64,000 nucleotides of DNA, taken from positions 372,001-436,000 of the forward strand of contig JBCAML010000010.1 of NCBI GenBank assembly GCA_038503075.1, written 5' to 3'. Below, in pieces: positions 1 through 10,899 of this stretch. Numbering within the stretch: the stretch's first letter is position 1; each line of letters begins with the position of its first letter. This DNA comes from Gyromitra esculenta. Its lineage: Eukaryota; Ascomycota; Pezizomycetes; Pezizales; Discinaceae. Made by a program: the position numbers and the translations under genes. Below the pieces are notes generated by a model. The model saw only the letters and a list, made by a program, of their open reading frames with translations, searched no databases and was not told the origin of the DNA.

Positions 1-2
1 CG

Positions 3-338
3 CTTGGTCTGCTCTATTGTGAGACCAGCGATGTGTCTCCTCTTGTCACCGACATCCACACCGCTGCCAATGATCTCAAAACGAAGAGAAACCAGCTCAG
101 CAAATGGTGCACCAATATGAACATAGGTTGGTCACACTGCACTAAAATAAAGGATCATGGCAGCGCTGCTATTGGGATCTGTGGCGATTACGGGTTCAAA
201 ATGTACTGCGATGCGGCTGGTGTTGCGGTTGCGGATATTGCGGATATTTGTGCAGAGAATGCGAATGGCGAGCGAAGGGCTGGTGGATACATCCAGTATG
301 ATGGTGGTGGGAGGGTTATCGTGTATCATGCTTCTTAA
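3..338 (+). CDS. 3' end of a small Cys-containing protein (partial)
   Basis: An open frame enters from the left edge and ends with TAA at 336-338. About 111 residues are visible, with no in-frame ATG near the edge, so the start or an upstream exon lies outside the window. Six cysteines are seen (contexts LYCE, KWCT, SHCT, GICG, MYCD, DICA). The end is GGYIQYDGGGRVIVYHAS. A GSAAIGICG-type centre followed by a Cys-containing helix and a GGY-type tail resembles small uncharacterised secreted proteins of ascomycetes. That likeness is from memory and no function is assigned. The signal peptide, if any, is not visible. Confidence 0.5.
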   Translation, partial: LGLLYCETSDVSPLVTDIHTAANDLKTKRNQLSKWCTNMNIGWSHCTKIKDHGSAAIGICGDYGFKMYCDAAGVAVADIADICAENANGERRAGGYIQYDGGGRVIVYHAS

Positions 339-823
339 TCGTAAGCTTACAGCCATATGTATCCTCGCTTGCCCGCTTGTAGGATAACTCAAATCTATAG
401 CCAGGTCGATTCCAGATAAAGTAGATTTCTGGCTACTTTAATCTGATCGAAATACTAAGTGATGTGTACGGGTATGACAAGGGCACGATATTGATAAAAG
501 TTGTCGTGATATATCTACCTAGTAGAATAAAGGTAATCTTGTAGATCTGCAGAGATAAGAACTGAAATAACAAAGCAATGACTTTTTATATCCAAATTTA
601 AAACATCCAATGACCATTGGTACCATCCAGACGTTGCAATTTGCAAATAATATCGTCCCTGGATCCCTTCACTCAATTCAGCGCCTAAATTGGCTACTAG
701 CTGTAACAATTTTCTTCCATCCTCTCCCTCCTCTATCCCTGACTTCTTTTATCGTCCCCATTTCTATCATTGAGTTCGTCTCTCTCACATGTGTCACCCT
801 CGTGATCACATTTATCGCTTCCC
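339..823. other. Intergenic, no gene seen
   Basis: The stretch separates the convergent 3' ends of the edge gene (+) and the amidoligase gene (-). Open frames here are short, without splice-linked partners or recognisable protein. The right half is pyrimidine-rich (about 715-860). Confidence 0.6.
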
Positions 824-1852
824 TCATCCCCAATACCCCTCCAAAAACTCCTCTAACCTATTCTCCCCATTATATGCCGCTCCAGCAAGTTCCTCAAACA
901 ACACTTCACTAGTTAGTCCAGAAGCTCTAACAAATGCAATCAGCATTTCAACCCATCGAAGCACCCACTTCTCATCCAGAGTCCCCTGTGCCTGGCGAAA
1001 CTCAATACTCCCCAACTCAACCAGGCTCTGAAAGTTATACTTGAAATCCCTGTGACCAACATCCTCGTCACAAATAACACTTCTGACATCTGAAACAGTA
1101 CCTTGCTGCTCGATAAGTCTCACCATCTCCAGCGTTGTCTCTAGCCTCTTTAGAGAAATAGAGGAATTGCGATTAGAATCAGCGTATAGCTTTTTCTCAA
1201 TCCCACCACCACGCCTATGTTCAGGATGAAAAACATTCTCGATCTCCTCCTCAAATATCACAACTGTTTTAGCAAGTCCTTTGACATGCAACAGGTCGAA
1301 TCCGCCGCGTCGGCCAATGTGAACGTGGAGGCCGCAATGCTCAGTAAACTGGATCTTTATATCTGGCATTGTTGAAAGAGTATTCAGGATGCCCTCGACA
1401 GCGAATCTCCATGACCCTAGACGAAGAATCGGGGTTCTGACTTCTACACCTGCCGTAGAGGGTTTCTGGTCTTCAGTAATATCACGGAGACAGTCAGGTT
1501 CGGAGGTGACAAAAAAGTGGCGTGGGTTGGGGTGATCCCCTATCCAGTCCACTACTGGGGTCCCGTATGGAGAAAGAGCAACAAGCATAGGTTTTGCGGC
1601 ACCGACATGAGTCGCTGGGGCCTTATAGAGTGAGGAGGGGAGGTCGAAAGGAGCGACGTAGCTCACTGAAAGCCCTTCCCGCAAATTCTCGGCGACAATG
1701 AGGTTGATACACTCATCCTTGCGGGGCATCAAATTTTGAACAATCATTTCGAGCTCGAGGCCGACAGTTAAGATCGTCTGATCCGGATCCTTGGCCATGT
1801 TTGCCAGAGTGGTTTTTCCGAGAGAATGTTGAGATTTAGGAATTAGAAACAA
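824..1852 (-). CDS. Amidoligase-family protein (COOH-NH2 ligase fold)
   Basis: Single-exon 342-residue protein. The visible signature is GLELEMI (31-37), GVEVRTPIL (135-143), CGLHVHIG (173-180) and YNFQSL...SIEFRQAQGTLD (272-293). This is the order of conserved acidic, His and Arg motifs of the fungal amidoligase family, related to gamma-glutamylcysteine and glutamine synthetases. Members are inferred to form an amide bond between a carboxylate and an amine using ATP. The physiological substrate of fungal members is not known to me. A second Met at residue 19 (position 1798) sits just before the first motif and is an equally plausible start. No signal peptide or membrane segment is seen, so the protein is probably cytosolic. 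Neighbours give no functional clue. Confidence 0.85.
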   Translation of the reverse strand: MFLIPKSQHSLGKTTLANMAKDPDQTILTVGLELEMIVQNLMPRKDECINLIVAENLREGLSVSYVAPFDLPSSLYKAPATHVGAAKPMLVALSPYGTPVVDWIGDHPNPRHFFVTSEPDCLRDITEDQKPSTAGVEVRTPILRLGSWRFAVEGILNTLSTMPDIKIQFTEHCGLHVHIGRRGGFDLLHVKGLAKTVVIFEEEIENVFHPEHRRGGGIEKKLYADSNRNSSISLKRLETTLEMVRLIEQQGTVSDVRSVICDEDVGHRDFKYNFQSLVELGSIEFRQAQGTLDEKWVLRWVEMLIAFVRASGLTSEVLFEELAGAAYNGENRLEEFLEGYWG

Positions 1853-2664
1853 AGGGAAGGGGAATCACAGAGGTCTTTGAATCTATTTATTTTTTGCGAC
1901 AGCTGCAGAGGCCCGTAGAATGGGGATCTCGTAATGTTAATAGCAAGTGATAACATGTACATGGGTTGAATACAAAGACTACGTATATCTCTATCTAGCT
2001 AATTCTATTCTAAAGGCCCTTCTTTCTGGGCTGCTCTTTAGGAAATACGTACCTTCCATCTTCATTACCATTCTACCTAATGACTAAACTGTCTCCATCG
2101 CCATTCTATTACTTTCTTGTTAGAGCCAAAAAAAACACACAACCCGATCAAGACGGTTGCCGGCCATCATTTCCTCCCCAATTTCCTATATCCGATATAT
2201 ACTTGAGAGATCATTGCGGCGAGATCCAGATCCGTTTCCAGAATAAGATGAAAAGAACTCGTGGTATCCCACCGCCTAACAATTATCAAATATACTATTT
2301 TGGCTTCAGGACCTAGATTGGGTAGTAAATAGTCTTCGAATAAGACTCATATACTCTATATACACATAGAAATACATGTATTAAGCCCTACCCAGCGAAC
2401 TAGGGAAACAGGTTAGTGGAATACTCAGCCATGTCATTAATAGTCCTTTATCTGCTATCTTTTGGAGGAGAGTCCGAATCTCGATTTCTCTTAAGCTCGT
2501 CATAAAAAGTTTACAACTCACCCGTAATATAGTACAAAAATCCGCAAACAAGTCTTCTACCGTCACCGCCACCAACCCACACTCATCACTCACCTTCACA
2601 ACCCTCACAACCCTCGCCACCCCCACTCCACGGAAAAAAAACACTACCAATCTACACCCCCAAA
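1853..2664. other. Divergent promoter region
   Basis: This lies between the amidoligase gene (-) and the orphan gene (+), so it should contain both promoters. It holds one TACATGTA palindrome at 2373-2380 and AT-rich stretches. No coding frame is convincing. Confidence 0.5.
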
Positions 2665-3252
2665 ATGATCGCACACTCCACCCTTCTCAAACTCAACACC
2701 CTCCACCACGGCTTCACCAAGCTTAGAAAATCACTCCTACAACTCCATCTCATAGTCCCTCGCTTCTGCGAATTCATCACAATATTCCTCATCCACCCCG
2801 AATTCGAACCCTCACTACACATATACCTTTGCCACTCTATCCTCTCCTATATATTTCCTTTCCCAACCCCTCCAGCTCCCGAGGACGAGGAGGCCGCTAT
2901 CTCATATGCCATCCGAAACCCCGTAATTTTTGCCAGAGAAAAATGGGGAGCCATCTTCACGCAGTATAATCGCGATACTAAGAGACTTAGAGAGCTCACT
3001 AGGGAGCGCGGAGAGATCAGATTGAAATGGATCCATTCTTCTGGGGTTAATTTTGAGAGTGATAGCGAGGTTGTGAACGTACTTGCTCAAACTCGGCAGG
3101 ATATCATGGATGCAAGGAGGAAGATAAAGGGGCTGAAGAATATGATAGGGTGGATCCATGGGACAATGGTGACTGAGGTCGATGCAGACGATGGAGAAAC
3201 GGAGGCTGATGGTAGACTAATGATTACTGAAGCTGATAAACAACAGAGCTGA
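2665..3252 (+). CDS. Hypothetical protein with a C-terminal coiled-coil segment
   Basis: Uninterrupted 195-residue frame with an ATG in good context (CCAAAATGA). I do not recognise a family. Residues 1-70 are hydrophobic and basic, including a stretch (about 25-70) that could be one or two membrane helices. A PTPPAPEDEE linker follows. Residues about 90-165 are charged and helical (KRLRELTRERGEI, RRKIKGLKNMIGW). The last 25 residues are rich in Glu, Asp and Ala and are encoded by the start of a degenerate DNA repeat that continues beyond the stop codon, so the C-terminus may be recently shifted. It could be a real lineage-specific gene or a chance frame. Length and composition favour a gene moderately. 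Confidence 0.5.
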   Translation: MIAHSTLLKLNTLHHGFTKLRKSLLQLHLIVPRFCEFITIFLIHPEFEPSLHIYLCHSILSYIFPFPTPPAPEDEEAAISYAIRNPVIFAREKWGAIFTQYNRDTKRLRELTRERGEIRLKWIHSSGVNFESDSEVVNVLAQTRQDIMDARRKIKGLKNMIGWIHGTMVTEVDADDGETEADGRLMITEADKQQS

Positions 3253-3345
3253 GGTTAATGGTGAACTAATGGCTATTAGGGTTGATGGGAAAGAAATAGA
3301 GATCGATGGTTACTGAGATCGATGGCGGACATTAATCGATTATGA
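3195..3345. repeat. Degenerate short tandem repeat across the end of the orphan gene
   Basis: Imperfect units built on GAGGCTGATGGTAGACTAATG, GAGGTTAATGGTGAACTAATG and GAGATCGATGG follow one another through and past the stop codon at 3250-3252. The units are strongly diverged. Confidence 0.5.
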
Positions 3346-4204
3346 AACTATTTTTTTTGGACTTTATATTAAAGAGCATTCCTTCTATTGTTAAATGATA
3401 GATATTATTGTAGAATAGCCCCTCTAAAAAATTTCGAGGAAAAGTGGCAATTTAAGTTTCATCAAACATCCGCTCTGAAAGTGCGAACAGAGAGTTCAAA
3501 AACTACTGTGTGAAAAATCATTGACCAATAACGGAAACTTATTTGTTGCTTCGTTATAACGCATGAAAGCACAGCCACCAAAACCATTGATCGGTACGTT
3601 TCTACGCCTATAAACTCTTGTACGAGGTAACAGTTATGAGATATTTAGCACTAACTAACTCTATTTAAGCTACTCTTAAGGCCTTACAACACAGCTAAAG
3701 GCTCTAGCTATAGTAGAGATAGTTACCACTTCAAATTGAGATATCGTAAGGTATACGCACGTTAAACTCTACCATATAGCTAACTTATTAATTTACTTTC
3801 TCAAATAGGTGCGGTCGGATGCCTAGTTGAAATTTAGGCCTAATTAAGCCCTGTCATATATCTAACCGCTATTGATATATATGAACAGCGATATAACAAT
3901 ATCCCGGTTGTAACCCGTATGCCTACTTTGAGTTCATAACAACCACCTCATATATGTCTTGAATCACAACTATATCAGAAAGTCTAATAACCTTCTATAG
4001 AGGGAGAAACTGATAACACTCCACTTAGTTACCCAATATTTGTGTCTCAAGATGAATGCAAGTAAATTTATTGACTGAGCGACGCTCGACTAACCCTCGA
4101 AGGAGCAGGAATCCATTCGCTAATCTGACCCATTTGCGCCAATTGCTGGTCGCAGCTTCATTAATCATCACTCATCACAAAGAAATCCCAAACCCAGCTC
4201 CCAT
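3346..4204. other. AT-rich intergenic tract
   Basis: No gene is seen. The tract between about 3600 and 4000 is rich in TA and AT-rich words and stop codons in all frames, as expected for decayed or RIP-affected repeat DNA. No transposon protein is recognisable. Confidence 0.45.
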
Positions 4205-5184
4205 TTATACATCAATTTTCGCTCCAGCCGCAATCTGATCCAATCCCAGAAGATCCTTCTTCTTCGCCGCCTTCTCCCTCCCAGCCTTCGTCCCCGCCAA
4301 CAACCTTCCAAACACCTCCTGCACACCATCTCCAGTCCTCATGCTCACCCCTCGCCCATCAGGCCCTGTATGTAGTAGTTCTGAAATGAAATGAAATTCC
4401 TTCGGTAGGCTTAATTTGTATTTCTCCATGGCTTCATACACCTCCTTTTTAATCCACTTCACAATCGAATTCTGCCCTTCCAACAACTCATCACTTTTCT
4501 CTGAATCTGTATCAGGTGATGGCCACTCCTTCTCTAAATCAATAGACTGGTCTGTTCCCTTCCGTCGTATGTGTGATGCAGGCGGATTCAATAGATCTTG
4601 TTTATTGAGGACGACACCAAGGTAGTGGATGCTGCAGCCTCGTGCTTGCGTATAGGAGATAACATAGATTAGCTCTTCAAAGGCAGCACGAAGGGCTTCT
4701 GGGGGGCTGGTAACATCGATGAAGAAGAGGATAGAGATTCCGAGGAGTGGTAGGGATTGTAGAAACTGGAGACGAATGTTACGTCTGTCTGTACCACCAA
4801 CTTCGGAGAAGGTCATGGTATCACCCTTTTTGTTGATAACGATCTCTTCCACTGGGAGTTGTGTTAGTTAGGAATTGACGTCATGGGGACTCCCGACAAA
4901 CCGAAGATGAGACATCAACCCGAGACATATAATAGGTGGGGGAGGGAGGGGGACAAACCAACGAAACTACTGGTCGGTTTAACGTCAAAGAACTCTCCCG
5001 TTTTTACCCGATAGAGGAACGTTGTCTTTCCAGAACCGCTTAATCCAAGGAGGAGACATCGAGGTGGTGGAGGGGCGTGTTCGTTAGGAGAAGCAGATAT
5101 CAGAGTGGATCGAGTTTGAAAACATGGACAAAGACTGTGGGTCATGGGCGGTGTGACACAGGTGCATTTTGCTTTTCGGGCCAT
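4205..5184 (-). CDS. Divergent Arf/Arl-like small GTPase
   Basis: Two exons, 5184-4959 and 4851-4205, with a 107-bp intron 4958-4852 (GTTTGT donor, CTAAC branch, CCCAG acceptor), giving 290 residues. A second Met at residue 14 (position 5145) is a plausible alternative start. G motifs: P-loop GLSGSGKTT (47-55), switch I KPTSSFVVEE spanning the splice junction (Arf-like PT motif), switch II SEVGGTDRR and LNKQD. The typical Arf switch II is WDVGGQ, so the DxxG Asp is read as Glu and the catalytic Gln as Thr. A roughly 30-residue acidic insertion follows LNKQD, and the tail is Lys-rich (GREKAAKKKD). There is no N-terminal Gly for myristoylation, but there is a CPCF cluster. Role is probably membrane traffic or scaffolding; GTP hydrolysis may be altered. 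Confidence 0.8.
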
Positions 5185-5952
5185 TGGATCTAGGGAAGGA
5201 GACTCGGACTTGGAGAGACGAGAAGCAGGTGAACGCTTCCCGCAAAGACGGAGTATGAACGCCAGGGTGAAGGCGGAGGGGGGTTATATGGAAATAGTTA
5301 TTAGCTATTTAACCCCAACAAAGAGGCTGCGTACGTAAAGGTTAGTGATGATGAGGATCACAAGAACAGGGAGCGAGAATAACTGGGGATGGAGGAGAAC
5401 GGGATGATATGTACGTGAGGGTTAGTAAAAGTACAAATATATGCATCAAGCCGCCAGCCACGGCAGAAGAACTGAAGCAGGTAATTCCAATCGGAGCGAG
5501 GATCGGATTGGAATACTTTTTATCCATTGGGATCGGCCGTGGAGTATTTCTCTCGGCGATTTGCCGACAATCCATGTCTTAGATCTGTCTCACCTGCAAT
5601 TTTTGGTTGCGGATCAGCTTAACCTCTGCGTAACCGGCCAATTGTGGAGGTCTGCATCTGGCTCCTCGGAAGCAGTCCTCGTGTATGGCCTAGGTGGTTA
5701 TACGGTCCGTATCATCCCATCCCATCGCTGCTAGCCAGATCCTGTTGTATTCCCTTGGACGCGCGTATGTCAGTGAATGGTTCTCCACTAGTAATCAACT
5801 GCGTGTTGACATCCCACACACTGGTCTGGGAGCCCGGCAAATACCGAGTGACACGTTGTGATCGTCATGGGAACTGGGTTTGGTTGGCTTGGGGTCATGA
5901 AACAACCTCTTTGGTTACACGCGTACGAACCAGAGTGGTCACACGAGTTAGC

Positions 5953-5969
5953 TACATGTACTACATGTA
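5953..5969. repeat. Twin TACATGTA palindromes with 9-bp period
   Basis: The 17-mer TACATGTACTACATGTA is present. Exactly the same 17-mer occurs at 29482-29498. Confidence 0.8.
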
Positions 5970-6042
5970 TTACCCATTGACTCCATATGTAATATTCACC
6001 CCAAGTGAAGGGATAAAATATAACTGGGTTCTCTCGGCAGTG

Positions 6043-6072
6043 GTCGTAGGGTTAGGGTTATAGGGTTAGGGT
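6043..6072 (+). repeat. Short interstitial telomere-like repeat
   Basis: GGGTTAGGGTTA followed by TAGGGTTAGGGT makes about four near-perfect TTAGGG units, the telomere repeat of most filamentous ascomycetes. It lies between genes and is not at a contig end. Confidence 0.75.
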
Positions 6073-6430
6073 ATTGCGGGAAGTAATTTGAGCCTCGCCG
6101 CCAAGCCAAGCCACTAGGCCTGACTCAACTTCGGCCACCAGCCCCCCTTACATAAGACGTTGACGGCCACTAAGGTTTCCCGGACCGCGGGGCATCTTTC
6201 GCTTTTGACATCGACCTTGCTCTTCATCTTCGTCTCCATAAAAATCGATTTTCTTCTGACCCAATTCCATCTCACTACAAGCATTTGTCATCTGCCTCTT
6301 GTAGCTCAAACATTCATAGGGTGGTCCCAAACGACCCTCATCGTCTCTTCTTTTGATAGTCGAACTGGTTGCCTCTCGCCCCTCTTTATCCTAGTCGGTT
6401 AGCCACTCGATTGCATCTGCAAGGAAAACA

Positions 6431-8527
6431 ATGCCCAACACTTGCCCGGGCTGTGCGAGTTCGAACCCCGCTGACTTCGATGATTCCAATGGAACTCTTG
6501 TTTGCACGAATTGCGGTACCGTCTTGAATGACTCCCAAATTGTCTCTGAAATCTCGTTTGGAGAAACGAGCAGCGGTGCTGCTATCGTACAAGGGAGCTA
6601 TGTCGCTGAAGGCCAGACTCACGTGGGTGGTGGGGGGAAGTTTCGAAGTGGGACAAGCTTGGAGAGTAGGGAGCAAGCGATTCAAGCAGGTCAGTATCTT
6701 CACCCTCGTTTTTATAAGCTTTCGTCGTCTTTGTTTTCTTTTCGGCGTTTTTTTTTAAAATCCCATTGTGTGTGGGATTTTCCGTGTTCTGGACTTTCCG
6801 TGTTCTGGACTTTCCCGTTATTGTATCCTTGACACCCTTGTGATGATACCTTTTTAGGTTTCGCTTTATCCAATTGTCACATCTTTGCATTTTTGCTACC
6901 TACTAGTTTTTTTCCCCTTCATTTTCCATCTTAGACATGCCCCGTCAAACCACTTGATACTAACAATTTCCTTCAGGTCGACGAAGAATCGTTCAGCTAG
7001 CTCATGCGTTAAATTGCCCTGATCACTTCGCTGACTCCGCTCAGCGTTGGTTTACTCTTGCCGTCACAAATAACTTCACTAAGGGTCGCAAGACTCAATA
7101 TGTCATCGCGAGTTGTCTTTACATCTCCTGCCGTACCGAAAAGAGTGCGCACATGCTTATTGATTTCTCTGATATTCTTCATGTGCGGAACTTACTTTCA
7201 CACTTACTGCCCGTCGACTACGCTATTGTTGGCACACTCGTACTAACTTTTTGGGGCATCTAGATTAACGTTTTCACTCTGGGACAAACCTATCTAAAAC
7301 TTGTCCAAATACTTGAAATCCGTCTACCTCATATCGATCCAACTGTTTACGTCCATCGCTTCGCCAAGCATCTTGAATTTGGTGATGAGCAATCCAAGGT
7401 CGCTAAAGACGCTCTCAGGCTTATTCAGCGTATGGATCGAGACTGGATGGTCCAGGGTCGTCGTCCGTCAGGAATCTGCGGTGCCGCACTCATCCTAGCG
7501 GCCCGTATGAATAACTTCAGACGCTCCATTAGAGAGGTTGTGTATATCGTCAAAGTGGCCGATCTGACCATCCAGAAAAGACTAGACGAGTTTAGGGCGA
7601 CGAAGAGCGGAGAATTAACGGTAGAGGAGTTTCGGAATATTTGGTTGGAGCAGGGGCATGATCCACCTAGTTTTGGGACGAAGCCGATAAAGAAGCGAAA
7701 AAGGGTTAGGGAGGTCAATGATGACGGGGAGGTTATTCCCGACGACGATGAGACGCCTGGTCCCGCGGGGAAAAAGCCTCGTACTGACGAAAATGGAGAA
7801 TCCAACGTTGCAGCCACAGCCAAAGAGCCTCGTCGCGATAGTGACGGTTTCGTAATCCCTGACCTTCCTATTGACCCTCTCCTACTTTCTACCGCCCCCC
7901 TTCCACCTAACCCAAACCCCGAATCAAATCCCGACGGCTCCGATCCAGACATTAACCAATCAGGTCTCTCCGGCGATTCGGACCGCGATTCCGCCATCGC
8001 TGAACAAGCAATTGAGAGCGAAATGATGGCGCTAATTAACGAGCCGGGCTCTGCGCTCGCAGTTGAGGAACTGAAGGAAGCGCATAGGAAGGAACTTGAG
8101 GAAATTGCGGCAAAGAGGGCAGAGGGAGGTGTCAGTGATGACCCAGATGATTTGAGGGATGTGGATGATGATATTGAGGTTATGAGTGCACTGTTGACTG
8201 AGGAGGAGGCGGGGCTGAAGGAAAAGATTTGGGTCGAGTTTAATAAAGATTACCTGAGGGATCAAGAGTGTAAGTTCTTTGAGCACATTGAGTGAGTTTG
8301 TTCGGATTCTAACACACGCATTAGTCAAACGCCTCAAGAGAGAAACCGACCTTAGGAACGGAATCTCGAAGCCAACAAAGAAGCGCGTGAAGAAGAAACC
8401 GAGAGATAGCAACAGCGAGGATATGGCCGCTACTCCTGCGGAGAGCGCGAAGCAGATGCTGCAACGGCGGAGTTACTCGAAGAAAATTAACTATAAAGCC
8501 ATCGAGGGGTTGTTCGAAGACGACTAG
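6431..8527 (+). CDS. brf1: Transcription factor IIIB subunit Brf1
   Basis: Brf1 is the TFIIB-related part of TFIIIB, which recruits RNA polymerase III to tRNA, 5S and U6 genes. Four exons: 6431-6689, 6977-7182, 7264-8269, 8325-8527, with introns of 287, 81 and 55 bp that keep frame (557 residues). The N-terminus has a TFIIB-type zinc ribbon (CPGC...CTNCG). Exon 2 encodes the first cyclin-like repeat (RRRIVQLAHALNCPDHFADSA) and exon 3 the second (QRMDRDWMVQGRRPSGICGAAL). An acidic linker follows, then the Brf1 homology block around KIWVEFNKDYLRDQE and a basic tail ending KKINYKAIEGLFEDD. Length is near that of other fungal Brf1 proteins. The start is fixed by the zinc ribbon 4 residues in. Intron 1 has a 16-bp tandem duplication (about 6776-6810). 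Confidence 0.95.
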
Positions 8528-9686
8528 ATGACTCGCAGGTCGGGGGGCAGTATGAAATTGTAAATGATGGGTCACCTTTAGGAAATGACGAAAAGAGTAG
8601 GCTATTGGTGGGTATCATAGGGGCTTGATGAAGAGGACGATGTAATAAAAGGCGAGATGAAGGCGTGATATGCATAGTGAGTATGATAGTTGCAGCGTGT
8701 TTTGGTTACATCTATGGGTAGCGAGCTGTTTGAGATTAGGTGGTTTTTTTTTTTTTCACGGCTATGTCCCGTTTACCCTTCGACTATCTATATTTAAGGA
8801 TTTTCTTTCCCCGCCTATTTCAGGGCGCTAAGTGTTAACTTTGTGGAGTTGTATTTCTATGCAAAGGGCGCCTTACCCGGTTGTGTGGGCTTTGATATAT
8901 TTGTTTTTCTTCCTTACGGAATCTTATTTCTGCATAGTTGTGGAAGTCCCACACGGTTTAAAGGCGTTGAGTTGTTTAGCTTACAATAGTGGCGTTCCTG
9001 TTTTAGGTATAGATTTACACTACTTGTTTGTTTTAATAAAGCGGAATACCTATTAGAGTTAGCAGAATAACTGACTAAATCAACATCATAAGTATTACTT
9101 TGTTTTGGTATTTTGCTCCTGCAGTGTAGGTAGTGCCCCCCTAGATAATTAACTGCAGGTCCTATACCGCTACACTACCATCACTTAGCTAGAAGTATGT
9201 TCTCTGAGGAGTTCTCGGGGCAATCTCGTTCATAGCGGGGGAGAACTGGATTAGGAAACTATTATGAGAGTCAATGATGTCGCGTCGCAGGAATTAAAAA
9301 TTGTTACAAGCCCTAGGGTACTGAATGGGGTTAGTTTCGGGGCGGATAGCTATGTAGTGATACCAAAAACTTGAGCGGTTTTAATTAGCAATGCAAACCC
9401 AATAAAAAGGCCTTATATTGAGAGGTTTTCAGGCTCCAGGAAAAACTCCGTGGATACTAAAACTGGTCGCGCGACGGCTCACGGTTTCAGGCGCAACAAG
9501 GGCCCGGAAGACAGGGTATGCAAAACTGATGAACTTTTTATATCGACTATTCGATTATATACTCCTGGCGAGAAAACTAACTGGCGCAATGTAATTAACG
9601 AGCTTGCAAAAAAAAACGAAGGACTTGAAAGAAAAAAAAAGGCCTCCCGTGTAGAAGAAAACATGATTACTAAGGTATGCATTGTA
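8528..9686. other. Intergenic, no gene seen
   Basis: Convergent 3' regions of brf1 (+) and BTB gene 1 (-). It contains a T-run at about 8742-8756 and a tRNA A-box-like word on the minus strand near 9170, which does not form a cloverleaf. No coding frame is supported. Confidence 0.5.
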
Positions 9687-10899
9687 TTACCACCCCCGCC
9701 TTGGAGAATTACGACGACTGGCATAGGGATATTGGGTAGTACTCTGTACCTCCGGCACGTCTAAAGTAGATGTATTGGCAGCCACAAGCTGCTTCCTTGC
9801 AAGCCTCCTCTCTGCAGATTTCAAATCATCCCGCAATTCATCGACAACTTCCTTGAGAGGCTTGAGCTCAGCCAGCTCTCTCTCTGAAGCTTTCAATTTT
9901 TCCCGTAAACTATTGACGGTTTGCTTGAGAAGTTTGAGTTCAGTCAGTTCCTTCTCAGCGTCGCTCCATAGACACTTAAAAACCGCCAACTGGTTCCGTT
10001 CCTCAAGCAACTCACCCTCCGATACTACTAGTCTCCTACAAACTTTCTCCATCAAATCTCGCACTAGATCTCCCCCCTCGCTCATCAACACCATCATCTC
10101 CTCCTTCGTCTGCAGCGCCGGGAAGTTCAGCGCCGCAAACTGCGACACGATCCGTCGCATGGGCTCTTCGTAGTTTGCTGGGGCGTCTGTGTGTGAATAG
10201 ACGTAGCCTAACAGTTCAACCGTGTTGGCTGCTATACGTGAACCCGGCTTAACCGCGCCGAGCATCAAGAGCGTCATTAACAGTCGTTTCAACGACAGCG
10301 ATCGGAGTGCCGTGACATCCTTGTATTGCGCTAACGCGTACACTTTTGCGTGGGCGAGGAGTGCTGCTTTATAGTCGTGCTGGCCCGGATCGAATTTTTT
10401 CAGTCTCTCATCTTCATCTATATTCTCGCGCTTCCAGCGTAGGTTAGGCTGTATGCACTGGCTCAACGGCGTCAGCGGCCGGTTTTGGTTCAGCGCTTTA
10501 TCTTTGTATATCATGCGCAGGGCAGAATCTTTAGGTTCTTCTTTCTTGGCGGCTTCGATTTCTGCCGCCGCCTTCTCAGCGGAAAGCGGCTCTGGATCTG
10601 GGTATTGGTAGTTCCCCGTATACAGAAACTCCACAAAGCGACCGACGGTCTCGCTGTCCCAGTCTTCGAGGGAGATTATGCGTTCTGTGGATTCTTTCCA
10701 GTCACCCGATATGAGACTGCGGAATGGCTGTGACTGGGCAGCGAGAATGGAGCTGTGGACGAAAAATGTCATATGGTCTTGAGCTATGAGAGTGAAGATC
10801 TCCGAGCTCATGAAGCTAGGGCTCGAAGTATTAGTCCAATATATATACGGATCAGCACCAGATGGGGAATTCAAACCTAGAGAAAGTTGAGAGGGACAT
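9687..10899 (-). CDS. BTB/POZ domain protein, copy 1
   Basis: Two coding exons: a 23-nt exon 10899-10877 (MSLSTFS plus two bases) and 10815-9687, split by a 61-bp intron (GTTTGA donor, CTAAT branch, CTAG acceptor). Total 383 residues. The BTB core is clear: EIFTLIAQDHMTFFVHSSILAAQS, FRSLISGDWKES, WDSETVGRFVEFLYTGNYQYP (about residues 12-82). A conserved middle has HAKVYALAQYKDVTAL...GYVYSHTD, the usual continuation in fungal BTB proteins. A C-terminal heptad-rich coiled coil (about 285-355) ends in a basic Ser/Arg tail. BTB domains dimerise and often link substrates to Cul3; no KELCH or BACK domain is seen, so the role is open. A start at 10811 inside exon 2 (374 residues) is the alternative. 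Same strand as, and paralogous to, the next gene. Confidence 0.85.

Larger units (their letters stand above)
5185..6430. other. Intergenic region with telomere-like and TACATGTA repeats
   Basis: Promoter regions of the Arf-like gene (-) and brf1 (+). Two overlapping open frames (5441-5734 and 5644-6063) look like chance frames: no motif, no splice logic. The region holds a paired TACATGTA at 5953-5969 and a short TTAGGG array at about 6043-6072. Confidence 0.5.

Noticed and set aside
5441..6063. Two overlapping plus-strand frames of 97 and 139 codons
   Set aside because: No motif, no splice partner; the second runs through TACATGTA and telomere-like repeats.
9125..9185. tRNA-like segment on the minus strand with an A-box word (TAGTGTAGCGG)
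   Set aside because: No matching acceptor stem and no B-box; the D, anticodon and T arms do not pair.
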